From the NCBI GenBank assembly GCA_027575765.1, contig JANBPT010001209.1:1-12429 (forward strand): a DNA stretch of 12,429 bases, given 5' to 3'. The stretch comes from Tieghemiomyces parasiticus. Its lineage: Eukaryota > Kickxellomycota > Dimargaritomycetes > Dimargaritales > Dimargaritaceae. Under the pieces are notes generated by a model. That model searched no databases and was not told where the DNA came from. It was given only the letters and a program-made list of their open reading frames with translations. Shown piece after piece: positions 1 through 8,382 of the stretch (positions are counted from its first letter, which is position 1; every line of letters starts with the position of its first letter). The translations under genes were made by a program, and so were the position numbers.

Positions 1-931
1 GTGGGAAGGAGGGGGCGCTAGTCATCACCCGACGCTGCCGTGCCGTGTGTCACCCGGCTGGCCCTGGTCCGTACAACGCCCTTTGTAGTGAAATTGGGCC
101 GGGTAGGAGGGAGGGAAGGGACACAGCGGGCCCCAACGTTTTCGCCATAATTATTTTTTACCGGAAATACCTCTATGTGGCTGCCAAGCCGAAATCACAG
201 AGTAAAGCGAGCCGGTGAGGTTGGAACAATGTTGGTGGGGCCAGCATTCAAGAAAATACAGTGAGCTTCCAATGGGAGCTGGTATCTGCCGGATATGTAG
301 CCGAGCGGTAAAGGAATATCGCCAAAAGGGAGGAGAGAGTAGTGGTGGGACGAGGGGGAGGGAAGCCTACGCACACCGACTTGATGCCGGAATTCCATGA
401 CCCGCACCACAGGTCCGACCGGCGTCCCTCCTCGCCTTCCGTGATTTTTTTCTTTCTTGTCGAACGGAGGCACGCCTCCTACTCCCTGTGTCGTCTCCCC
501 TAGTAATGTCGAGCTGTGCCATGGCCACAAGATAAGATGGACCCGACACGACCGTCGGCTTGATAAGAGCCATACTCTGGAAGCCTGCAGCACCTACAGA
601 ATCGATGAGTTTTAACTTGCCCTCTCCCTCCGAAACACAGCTTCATACGAGAGATACTCGTGGTACCCGGTGGGTCCGCTTGGTGGGTTGAAAAGACATG
701 CATTACTCTAATCGACATAATTTTTGAGAGAAAACGAATCAAATTAGGGCATGTCCACTCAGGCAGCCGAGGCCCGAGCGAGTTCTAGGGAGACACGAAT
801 ACACTATAATGGACAGGCCCATTGGGCAAAGGAAGTTAGAAAACTGCGGCCAGCAGGGCAGGCCAAAAGAGCAGTACCCGATAGGGATAGTATAGCTAGA
901 CTAGACAGAGACCGTCGTCTGTTCGTTTGGT
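1..931. other. Gene-free stretch downstream of the GTSE1-like gene
   Basis: I see no supportable gene here. The open frames are short, lack recognisable domains and have no consistent codon preference. The largest ATG-started plus-strand frame (751-1005) runs into the 3' end of the minus-strand gene, and its hydrophobic end is simply the antisense of that gene's Lys/Arg-rich tail. The 3' untranslated region of the minus-strand gene must lie here, but I cannot point to a clear AATAAA on that strand near the stop. The left end is G-rich and carries a G-quadruplex-type motif, listed separately. Confidence 0.6.
96..120 (+). other. G-quadruplex-type motif
   Basis: Five runs of at least three G occur on the plus strand at 96-98, 101-103, 109-111, 113-115 and 118-120. 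The separating loops are 2, 5, 1 and 2 bases, which satisfies the usual G3+N1-7 rule with one spare run. Formation in the cell is not shown. The site is about 810 bp downstream of the stop of the minus-strand gene, so a link to that gene is uncertain. Confidence 0.5.
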
Positions 932-2671
932 TTAGCGGTTACGCTTTTTCCGCTTTGTTGGCTTGGGTTTGGGTTTACCCAATAAAAGATGGTTGGCCTC
1001 CGTGAGGTTTTCTGGTGTTAGCGTAATACAAGTCTCCGAAGCTTGTGACTCATCTGGGGTCTGACTGAGGTCGGCCTCAAAGGCCTTAGAGTACACGCGG
1101 TTGCGAAAAATAAGCTGGTCCCGGAAATCCGGATCGTCCAGGTCGTCGTCGGCGTAGAGGATACGTTGGATCTTAACAGTTTCTGGACTGCTAGGTGACG
1201 TCAAGCCAGCCATGGCATCCATTTCGACTGCATCGTCAGCCGCTGATATTGAAGACTCGACGACGCCGTGGTCTAGGGGCGAAGGCGGAACCTCCGGGAA
1301 CAAGGGCGGGGCCAATGGAACGCCTCGAAGGCATGATTTCGGTGCCGAGGTTACCGGGCGTGGCAGCGGAGAAGTGGGTCCGTCGGGTGGGTCGTCATCA
1401 AATTCCACCAGGTTGGAATTCCACCGGATTCGCTGGAACTCGGCGATGGGTTCGTCGCTATCGTCCTTGTTGGGCAGTACCATGGGTTCCACACCCAGTC
1501 CGACGAGCATTGTGCCGCTCTCCCACGAGGATGGGGTGGTCGAGGAGACGGACTGCATATCGTCGGACCCGCCGAGCGAGACGAATTCGGCAGGTGGCGA
1601 ATCCGCCTGCATGGCGTCTGAAGAATCAGTCGCATCATCAATGGTCGCTAGGGCCGCCATGTCAGCGTGAGTGAGGTTAGCGTCACTGGGCAAGTCCACC
1701 CACCCATCGTCATCACCATCCTCTGACATAGCCACGCCGTACAAGTCACTGTCTTCATCCTCTTCAAACTCCTCCTCCACGACCATAGAGGGGCTCAGAG
1801 GCCGTGGTATCTCTTTGCGTATGACTACAAGTTCCAAGTCACGCCGTTCGTACCGTTCGTTAAAGCGTGTGTTGGCGGCGGTGATCTTGCGCAGCTCAGC
1901 CCCAGTCAGCTCACCTAGGGGCTTACGGCGCGGGGCAGCTCGGTTGAGCCGACCGCGTAAGGGCCGGCGGGCGGTCGGGTCGCCGGCCGGGGATGGTGAG
2001 GGTGATAACCCTGTGACGCCGTTCACCACACGAGCCCGTACTGTGGCCAGCCGCGAACTAGTACGGGTCGACGCTGATTGAATCGGAGTGTCGTCAGCCA
2101 ATATGGATTCCGGAGACAAGGCGGGCTCCCAAGCGGTGTCGGGGGAATCAACGGGTATAGCTGCGGGGGCCTTCCCGGCAGTGTGTGGTGGCAATGGCGA
2201 TGACAGCGAGGTCGGCGACGAAGCAGTCGAGGAGCTTTCGGTCAGTACCGGTGGTGATAGTGGTGTGGTTCCCTCAGTGTCCATGGCTTTCGACGGGGAG
2301 GAGGGTGAGTCAGCTTGGCCGGTGGGGGGATGAGGGTCGCAGCGAGTACGTTTGGTCGGCGTGGCATTGGGCGACGGACTCAGATCGAGTTCGAAATTGT
2401 TGCTGGGCGAGTTGACGTGGATGGTCTGGCGCCGGTAAAAGTCGATGGTTCCTACCAGCTGGCGCTCCCGGGTGGTGACGGGACCGAAGAAGACTTCATC
2501 CTCCGACACGTCACTGCCGTCGGAGTAGCCAACGGACGGCTTGTTCGCGGAACCCGTCCGCGGCGGTGTTGGAGTGGATGTTGTAGTGTAAGAAGGGGAG
2601 GCCTTGGAATTGGGTGTCAATGTGGGACTAGGGATGACTGCGGCGTCCTCGTGGGGTTCTGGTTTTAACAT
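932..2671 (-). CDS. GTSE1-like N-terminal motif protein, disordered, Ser/Pro-rich
   Basis: This is a single uninterrupted 579-codon frame from ATG (2669-2671) to TAA (932-934). The start has G at -3 and is the first Met of the frame. Most of the protein is Ser/Pro/Asp-rich and probably disordered. Residues 58-79 are ordered in character: DEVFFGP (58-64) followed by an R/K-E-R and hydrophobic pattern. As I remember human GTSE1, its N-terminal block has the same DEVFFGP core and a conservatively matching extension; GTSE1 is a microtubule-associated G2/S protein that restrains p53. An FxLDLSPSP stretch (93-101) also recalls the FDFDLS motif of GTSE1, but in reversed order. Full Cdk consensus sites (S/T-P-x-K/R) occur at T35, T104 and S125. 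A second conserved-looking block spans about 248-294 (LxELTxxELRxIT, then RPLSPS), and another 500-535. The tail 566-579 is a run of Lys/Arg (KRKKR at 573-577), a likely nuclear localisation signal. A nuclear or spindle-linked Cdk substrate is my inference; the exact function is unknown. Confidence 0.88.
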   Translation of the reverse strand: MLKPEPHEDAAVIPSPTLTPNSKASPSYTTTSTPTPPRTGSANKPSVGYSDGSDVSEDEVFFGPVTTRERQLVGTIDFYRRQTIHVNSPSNNFELDLSPSPNATPTKRTRCDPHPPTGQADSPSSPSKAMDTEGTTPLSPPVLTESSSTASSPTSLSSPLPPHTAGKAPAAIPVDSPDTAWEPALSPESILADDTPIQSASTRTSSRLATVRARVVNGVTGLSPSPSPAGDPTARRPLRGRLNRAAPRRKPLGELTGAELRKITAANTRFNERYERRDLELVVIRKEIPRPLSPSMVVEEEFEEDEDSDLYGVAMSEDGDDDGWVDLPSDANLTHADMAALATIDDATDSSDAMQADSPPAEFVSLGGSDDMQSVSSTTPSSWESGTMLVGLGVEPMVLPNKDDSDEPIAEFQRIRWNSNLVEFDDDPPDGPTSPLPRPVTSAPKSCLRGVPLAPPLFPEVPPSPLDHGVVESSISAADDAVEMDAMAGLTSPSSPETVKIQRILYADDDLDDPDFRDQLIFRNRVYSKAFEADLSQTPDESQASETCITLTPENLTEANHLLLGKPKPKPTKRKKRNR

Positions 2672-2710
2672 GGCACTGGGGGGTCGTTGTCAGCGGCAAG
2701 GGGAGGGAGT

Positions 2711-2736
2711 GTAAACGGTAAACTGGTAACGTAAAC
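2711..2736. promoter_or_regulatory. Cluster of GTAAAC forkhead-like boxes
   Basis: Three exact GTAAAC copies lie at 2711-2716, 2718-2723 and 2731-2736, with a shortened GTAAC at 2726-2730 between the last two. They sit about 40-65 bp upstream of the ATG of the minus-strand gene. GTAAAC is the core of the forkhead (Fkh-type) binding site, usually followed by A; here the following base is G or T, so the match is to the core only. Forkhead factors drive G2/M transcription in yeasts, which would fit a GTSE1-like cell-cycle protein. They could instead fall within the 5' untranslated region, since the transcription start is unknown. Confidence 0.35.
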
Positions 2737-4196
2737 GCCAAAAGGTGGGGGCCGAGATGTACAAGACAAATAGTCGGGCAAGCCACTGGGAAGGTGGCAT
2801 ACAGCGGATGATAATGGGCGAGACTACGGGTAGTGGTTCCAACTTGTACACATGAGCCGAAGGATGAATGCAGGCAGTTGTTCAAAAACTAGGTATGCAC
2901 CGGAAAGAGAAGCCGAAAAATGTGACCAACGGTATGAGCCCGACACGGTCGTTTCATGCCGTGCCTGTCCAATAAAGGTGGGCGGTAGAGCAGGGGAATT
3001 GAAACAGGGGCGAATGGGGTGCCTGGCGCAGGACGAGCCTAGCCGCCAAGTGGCCACCAGGCTACCCACGGACCTGCAGCTCGGCCATCACGTTGCCTAT
3101 AGATGGTCAGTTGGGGAGTGGACCCATTATGGGGCAAAGGCACCTTTCCCCACGCTGGCAACAACAACACTAGGCACCTGGCAGATATATACCAGGCACG
3201 GCGCCACCTCTCTCCTGCCACAACCGCTGTTTTTGCTTCTCCACCCGTTGCTAAGCAAGGGCCAGAAGGTAAACACTGGTGTACGCTACATACGCCGGCC
3301 ATCTAGGCTAGCGCCGCGACGGAGAGCCTCGCTCCAACGGCCGGTCCCCTAACCCGGGTTGTTCGCCACTGATCGACGGACTATGCTATACGGTGCCGGC
3401 AAGAGACCCTTCTCTTCCTCCGCCGTTCATCCACATCCGTCCCAATCACAGCCCAGCTAATCAACAAAGAATAAACCGTCATGGCCATGTCCCCGGGCCA
3501 ATCACTTGCTTATTCGTAGAAGGAGCGTTTTTCGTGGCGGCGGAGCTCAATAATCGAATCCCGCCAAACCCGAGTTCTCCTCCCTCCCCAAACACACCCA
3601 GTGTTCGGCCTCACCCATTTCAGCCCATTAGCCCATGACACGGCTTGAGACGTAGCCATAGTCCAGGCACTACTAGGTTGGCAAAACCTATGAGGCACCC
3701 CTTGGGCCAATTTAGCAATACTATCTCACTGGTTCCTGAGCCCCTCGCCTTATTTTGCCACGATGGGTAGGCTGATCCCGCCCTCACCACCACTTGTTTC
3801 TGCACATCAAAGGGGCAGGTGCGGCCATCCCCTGGTTCCCCTCAAAGCTTTCCACGTACCGTCTCAGCACGAGCACCGTGCTTATTATCAACAGGCCGCC
3901 GCCACAGTCATTTTAGCGCCATCGTCAGCAGTGACTCCATGTCGAGCCACTTCCCCTCCCCGCATGTTACTTGGAATGTAGCGAGTACCCGCGGAAAAGG
4001 TGACTGGATGGCATCATTCCCACCCCCCTTCGGCCAAACACGCCATCTCCATCGTCTCATTACTAAACTGTCGCCGCACCTCCTTCGCCCACTGAGTGGA
4101 ACGCTAAATCTCGACGAGTGCACGATGGGTTGTTGTTTTTTCGTCCCACAAGGTGCGTTGATTCACCAGTACACACGGAACTTTCTCTCTATTCGG

Positions 4197-4223
4197 TACA
4201 CATACATACGCACACGCACACAC
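4197..4223. repeat. Imperfect CA/CATA microsatellite
   Basis: A short imperfect run of CA units interrupted by CATA and CG steps lies in the gene-free interval. It is simple sequence with no visible link to a gene. Confidence 0.5.
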
Positions 4224-5334
4224 CTATCTGGCACTGGCCTCTAATCCGTCTTGTCGAGTGAAACGGGAAAATCCGTGACCATTACGCGTATCCGGTAGCA
4301 ATCGCTTCCTAGATCTGTTTAGTATTTGTGTGGGGGGGGGTTTGTTGACATTAAGAGTTCTCCGTGACCCTCCCCGGATAATTCAGCCAGTCCCTCTATT
4401 ACGGCTCACTGTGGGGAATCTCCTTAGTGGAGACCTCTTAATGTGAGTCGCGAACTATAGTCCAACAGTCAAGAGTATGGCGTCAGCGTTGTCGTGGACC
4501 AACAGTTGTCACGCCGATGTAGCTGTAGCGTCTCAAGGCTGGGGACCTGCAGTCTCACATATTTTTCTTCAATCACAGGCTAGTGGCGACGGCCGCCGCC
4601 GTTGGACGAGTACCACCAGCGGTACTACGTCGGCTGATGTTGGCGAGCTGTGCCTTCTTTTCCACCAACTGGCCTCTCCATACGCACCCCGACTGTCGAG
4701 CTCCGTCGCTCCCCTCCTCCTCCCCCCGTCTCTTCCATCTGCCCATCTACCGCCGCCTATCAAAACTACACATTGCAGCCTCATGGCCTAGTACCCTGTG
4801 GCGTCGGAATATCTCTACACAAGCACACTACCGCTCCTTCCTCCCTATCGACCATAGTATTCACCACATGTTATCGATGGTTTCTTAGCTCCACACTCTG
4901 TTGCAGACAACAGTTACGAAGGGCCGGCGAGCTGTTCCAGAGCGACTAACCGCTAGTAAGGTAAGCATACTAGGGCCCTGCGTGGCGATCGTGACGGATC
5001 GTGCCATATTGAAGTAGCGACAGGGTTTGGGAAAGACAGAGGTGAGATGGCCTGCCAAGGTACTCTGTGTGTGGGATAGACTGTGAGGTTGACAGTTGTA
5101 ATGACGCCAAAGACATGTTAATGAGGAGGGGGGGAGGAGGAGCACCGCGGACCGTCTGACCACTACCTGCTACGCCTCCTTTGCCTATCCCCCCGGCTTG
5201 TCCTACCCCAAGTCCCTGCCCTGCATTGTGTTCGGAAAGGGGAGGGTAGGCTTGGGATAGGTGGGTTCGCTTCCTTCTATTCTCCCCCCGCCTCCCGCGC
5301 ATTCCTCGATCCCGGCTCCTTCCCCCGCACTCCA

Positions 5335-5343
5335 CCATTGGCT
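5335..5343 (+). promoter_or_regulatory. CCAAT box (inverse) of the 173-residue protein gene
   Basis: CCATTGGCT matches the inverse CCAAT/NF-Y (HAP complex) consensus YSATTGGYY at every position. It lies 64 bp upstream of a TATA box and 274 bp upstream of the ATG, a normal arrangement for a fungal promoter. CCAAT boxes work in either orientation. Confidence 0.5.
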
Positions 5344-5407
5344 CCACATTATATTTTTTTTATTACTATCATCATCATCCTGTCGCTCTCACAGCAGTCG
5401 GGCTCTC

Positions 5408-5415
5408 TATATAAT
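5408..5415 (+). promoter_or_regulatory. TATA box of the 173-residue protein gene
   Basis: TATATAAT stands in otherwise CT-rich sequence, 64 bp downstream of the CCAAT box and about 200 bp before the ATG at 5618. If used, transcription would start near 5440-5460 and give a leader of roughly 160-180 bases. The pairing of CCAAT and TATA at this spacing is what makes it believable. Confidence 0.5.
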
Positions 5416-5439
5416 TACACAAGTCCCCCCACCCTCTGT

Positions 5440-5617
5440 TCGGATTGTCATCGTCATCTTCGCCCGTTATTAGCAGCGCTCCGCCTTGCCCATCTATCCT
5501 CTGCTTTCCTCTATCTACATTGTAACTTGGACTGTACAAGGTTTGTATTTACACCGTTCCCTTCCGTCCTTTCGATTATTCTTCCTCTTTCCTCCTCCTT
5601 CTCCCCCCCCTCGTAAC
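5440..5617 (+). other. Predicted pyrimidine-rich 5' leader
   Basis: This stretch between the TATA box and the ATG is strongly C/T-biased on the coding strand, ending in a long CT tract and a run of eight C at 5603-5610 just before the start codon. Long CT-rich leaders are common upstream of well-expressed fungal genes. I see no convincing leader intron: no 3' AG stands just before the ATG. The frame stays open upstream of the chosen ATG to 5486, but that part translates as Leu/Ser/Pro low-complexity sequence and is not thought to be coding. Confidence 0.4.
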
Positions 5618-6139
5618 ATGGCCCCCGCCGTCCACCACGCCTACACTGCAGCGCCGATGGAAGATACTCACACCACCCTGAGCCCGCGCGGTTCCCTCCT
5701 CAAACGGGCCAAGTCGGTCGTTTCGCGGCAAGCCAAGACCACCCAGCTCTCTATGTTGCGTCGCACCGGCACTCTCCGCACGCGGGCCGAGCTCAACCAG
5801 AATGCCATCGACTGGGTGAACGCTCAAGAGGCCTACCTCTTCCAACAATCCTTCTGGTCGGCTCGTGAGGGCCTCAAGAAGGCCCGCCAGCTCGAACAGC
5901 GTGAAAAGGACGCCCAGCTCCGCGGTAACGTTCTCATCCGACTCGTCAAGCTGCACGGCCATGCCGGGTTCACCTGCGTCGTTGTGTCCGTACCTGACCG
6001 CTTTCTCGTACGCGGTGATATGGCGCCCTACAAATATGCTAATGAGTCGCGGACGGAGACCATTCTGGAACTCAAGACGTATGACCCGTTCCACATGGAT
6101 ATTGTGCGCGTGCTGGCCCAGCGGTACAGCCTGAAATAA
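5618..6139 (+). CDS. Conserved-looking 173-residue basic/helical protein, unknown family
   Basis: I do not recognise this family. The start at 5618 has an ideal context (AAC before ATG, G after), lies after a complete CCAAT/TATA promoter, and is where GC-rich, biased codon use begins; the stop is TAA. Residues 1-20 look flexible (His/Ala/Thr). Residues 24-56 are strongly basic (ten Arg/Lys) with two amphipathic basic stretches and an SPR site at 22-24, a possible Cdk/MAPK target. Residues 57-110 are predicted mostly helical with aromatic positions (W66, Y73, F75, F79, W80) and a charged helix at 83-102. A short hydrophobic strand (118-125) precedes a Tyr/Asp-rich C-terminal part ending in a helix. 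There is no signal peptide, transmembrane segment or Cys/His metal site. A soluble protein binding an acidic partner or membrane through its basic N-terminal half is possible. The nearest neighbours are almost 3 kb and 5 kb away, so context says nothing about its job. Confidence 0.85.
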   Translation: MAPAVHHAYTAAPMEDTHTTLSPRGSLLKRAKSVVSRQAKTTQLSMLRRTGTLRTRAELNQNAIDWVNAQEAYLFQQSFWSAREGLKKARQLEQREKDAQLRGNVLIRLVKLHGHAGFTCVVVSVPDRFLVRGDMAPYKYANESRTETILELKTYDPFHMDIVRVLAQRYSLK

Positions 6140-7787
6140 GCTACCTTAGCCTACCTCACACTTCATCCATTTCCTCCCCCGCATCCATCCTCTTCACCTT
6201 CTTCCCTGTACCCACATATCCTCCTCGCGCCTCTACTCTTCGTGCCCGTCTCCCATATCCGAACGGCAACTGTACCACACCCTTTATTTTGGACGGGTTT
6301 GAGCCCGTTGCTCGCATCTCACCAACTCATTAGGTTCATTTTATCTCCACAGCACACTGCCAACCATCCCTTATGTGTGTATGGTCGTTTTTTGTTTTTT
6401 GCCAGACCTCACTGTGTAGTCGTCTTTCCGTTTTCTTCCTTTACCTGAAAGACCCCACCGCTCCCGATGAGCCCCGTCCCACAGGCTGTGATCTTCGCAG
6501 CGATCGGCAGGTGCTGGCGCTTGATTGACCCGATCGTGACGATCATGCCCCCCCCTCTATCTCTCTTTCTATCTCTATCCGTCCTCTACTTCCAACCGCC
6601 CGTGCACCTAAGACTACCCACACCACACGACACCCTTGGTCCAAACCATGATGTCAGCATTTCATTCGACGCCAAGGCCCCAACCGACGACCAGCGTGGA
6701 CTCTTACCGGCGTACCAGCCCCTCAAAGGTCTAAATGACCCTCTTACAAGATAAAATATGACTATCAAGCTCAATTATAGTTGCAAAACCCACCTCCTTA
6801 ATGGTCAATATCGACAGAAGGATGGGTGAAGGCTAGAGGGAGACCAGAGTAGAGCCCTGTCGAAGATGCGGCGAAGGTTCATGACAATCAGTAGGTCGGG
6901 TGGAAGCGGCAATGGCGAATAAACTTGAGGTAGCAATAGTGTTGTCTGACTTCAACATATCGCGGAGGATTTCAGCCCGTCTGGACAAACTGCGTTGGAA
7001 ATGGCAAGGGGGAGGAAAGGTGGTAGAAGAGCGTGCGTAATGTGGCAACGAGTTAGTTGGTGGATATGATCGAGGGTTCGGGAAACGGTGCCTGCATTTT
7101 TATATCCACGGTCTCCCTGACCTCGGTCGGGCCGTATCATTATGCAACCATGCCCATAAATCACTTCTCGGTACACCTGAATTGGTCCATGGTTAATCTG
7201 CCGGACTTGACTGTTAATCTTGACAGGCTGGGTTACTATCTTCGCTCTGGATGACTATCTAAATGGGAGGGAATACTTGCCGCAGTTACCCTGGCAGACC
7301 AATTTCGAACCTTCGATGACCCAAGCGGAGCCGAGTGATACCAGAAAAATATGAAAGGAGAGGGGAAAAAGTGATGACGGAAAAATGGAGGCAGGGGGAT
7401 AATGTACATTATATATATACCATAATCAATGGAAAACGGAGAACCGCTGAAACTGGATGTCTGGTTCTCGTATCAAGACAACCTTAATGGGACTCGTTAT
7501 CATTTGGCTTTTCGTGACGGCGTGTAGGGGGACTGTCCGGATCCTGCGTCCTCCTGTTAAGGGTGGGCTGACAGGTGGTGGACTAGACTGAGTGTTGGTG
7601 GCGTAGTGGTGGGGAGGGTGTGGGTCCAAACAGTAGTGTCCAAGGTCGTAAAATAATATATGAGCTTCAACCTTCAGAAGTCCCCCCCCCATTGGTTGAC
7701 ATAAGCGCCACCATATAACGGTGGCTTGTATGACACTTTTAAGTGCCCCAGCCCACCTGTACAAACACGGATGCTGGTACCTCTTAC
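6140..7787. other. Gene-free stretch downstream of the 173-residue protein gene
   Basis: Beyond the probable 3' untranslated region of the upstream gene I see no supportable gene. Frames are short and without motifs. An AT-rich spot at 7401-7421 contains the perfect palindrome AATGTACATT followed by TATATATATAC. A run of nine C lies at 7682-7690. On the minus strand the frame of the decayed gene further right stays open from its last premature stop down to 7426, but the translated part below about 7788 is low in coding character. Confidence 0.5.
6371..6400 (+). terminator. Possible 3'-end processing signal
   Basis: About 235 bases after the stop of the 173-residue protein gene there is TATGTGTGTATGG followed by two T runs (6388-6393 and 6395-6400). 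A TATGTA-like efficiency element plus T-rich tract is typical of fungal 3' ends. No canonical AATAAA is nearby on this strand, so this is only a candidate. Confidence 0.22.
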
Positions 7788-8382
7788 CAGAAAAGGTTTT
7801 ACTTAGGCTTCCAACGTCCGCTATCGGTCGCGCGGACGCCCGGGTCGACGGCTCCTGGGGCACAGACGGGGCTACTACCGGCAGGCAGACTGGGTTGTCG
7901 TTGGCATTAACTAGCGTGGCCTTGGTTGAGGGTCCAACCTCGTGCTAGAGTCGGGTCTGGAGTCGCTCGATTTGGGATGTGGCCCGGGCACAGTTCTGTT
8001 TGGCAGTGAGGCGGACCACTTGGACCTGGAATTACTTGGCGGCAATTGCCGCCTCGGTCTGGCTGTGAAGGAAGGCAGCTGTGGCCCCGGCATTGATCTC
8101 GGCCTCAGCGCAGCGTCGGGCCTCTTTGGCAAGTATGTGTTCAGCGCGGACGAGCTCGGTGACGAGGTAGGCCTAAACTTCAGTGCTCACCTGTCAAATG
8201 CAACGCTGGATTTCGGTTTCCTCCTAACCAACATTGCTGTTCTCCTCAGCCGAGGAGGGATTGTGGATAATTGAGGCCAGTGTTGACAAAAAAAATCTGG
8301 CCACAATGGCGCACAGGTTTTCATGGTTAATGGCAGCTATTTTGCCGACAATGGCACTCACCAGGCCAGCAAGAACGCTCTC
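7788..8382 (-). pseudogene. Decayed coiled-coil-type protein gene with five in-frame stops
   Basis: One minus-strand frame reads as helix-forming, Ala/Glu/Gln/Arg/Leu-rich protein from about 8382 to 7788, but is broken by stops at 8224-8226 (TAG), 8194-8196 (TGA), 8173-8175 (TAG), 8032-8034 (TAA) and 7945-7947 (TAG). All five lie within 94 codons, while the same frame is open for 125 codons before the first (from 8601) and 173 codons after the last (to 7426). Between the stops the peptide is convincing, for instance LVRAEHILAKEARRCAEAEI and QIERLQTRL, with charged and hydrophobic residues spaced as in a coiled coil. Each stop is one C-to-T change from CAG, CAA or CGA. No ATG start, promoter or family can be assigned. 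The opposite strand is also open (7942-8274), but that frame has no ATG and reads as Gly/Leu/Asp/Cys-rich antisense. The other genes here end in TAA or TGA, which argues against a changed genetic code. Confidence 0.6.
8038..8053. repeat. Perfect 16-bp palindrome inside the decayed gene
   Basis: GGCGGCAATTGCCGCC is its own reverse complement. It sits in the decayed reading frame, where it encodes Ala-Ala-Ile-Ala-Ala, so it may be a by-product of alanine codons rather than a binding site. Confidence 0.45.

Larger units (their letters stand above)
2672..5334. other. Long gene-free region between divergent genes
   Basis: I find no supportable gene between the start of the GTSE1-like gene (minus) and the promoter of the 173-residue protein gene (plus). 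The longest ATG frame (2852-3352, plus, 166 codons) has no recognisable motif, flat codon use and a scattered amino-acid mix. A TATA-like AGATATATACC occurs at about 3182-3192 and an AATAAA at 3470-3475, but neither can be tied to a gene. A run of nine G lies at 4332-4340 and a CA-rich simple repeat at 4197-4223. The region must hold the promoters of both flanking genes; the stretch from about 5190 onward becomes strongly CT-rich. Confidence 0.55.

Noticed and set aside
751..1005. Plus-strand 84-codon ATG frame with a hydrophobic C-terminal stretch
   Set aside because: The hydrophobic part is antisense of the Lys/Arg-rich tail of the minus-strand gene; there is no domain, and the overlap with a strong coding frame makes it unlikely.
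1195..2668. Several long open frames on both strands within the GTSE1-like gene
   Set aside because: They are shadows of the 579-codon frame: low-complexity, no motifs, and explained by GC-rich codons.
2852..3352. Plus-strand ATG frame of 166 codons with AATAAA about 120 bp downstream
   Set aside because: Flat codon use, no recognisable motif, no conserved-looking block; length is within chance for GC-rich DNA.
4477..4791. Plus-strand 104-codon frame with good start context
   Set aside because: The second half is Ser/Pro/Leu low complexity from CT-rich DNA; no motif and no promoter beyond chance.
5486..5617. N-terminal extension of the 173-residue protein
   Set aside because: The upstream open part is translated CT-rich leader downstream of the TATA box; the ATG at 5618 has the ideal context and marks the onset of biased codons.
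7942..8274. Plus-strand 110-codon open frame opposite the decayed gene
   Set aside because: It has no ATG, begins with GTG, and its Gly/Leu/Cys-rich product is the expected antisense of an Ala/Gln/Glu-rich helical frame.
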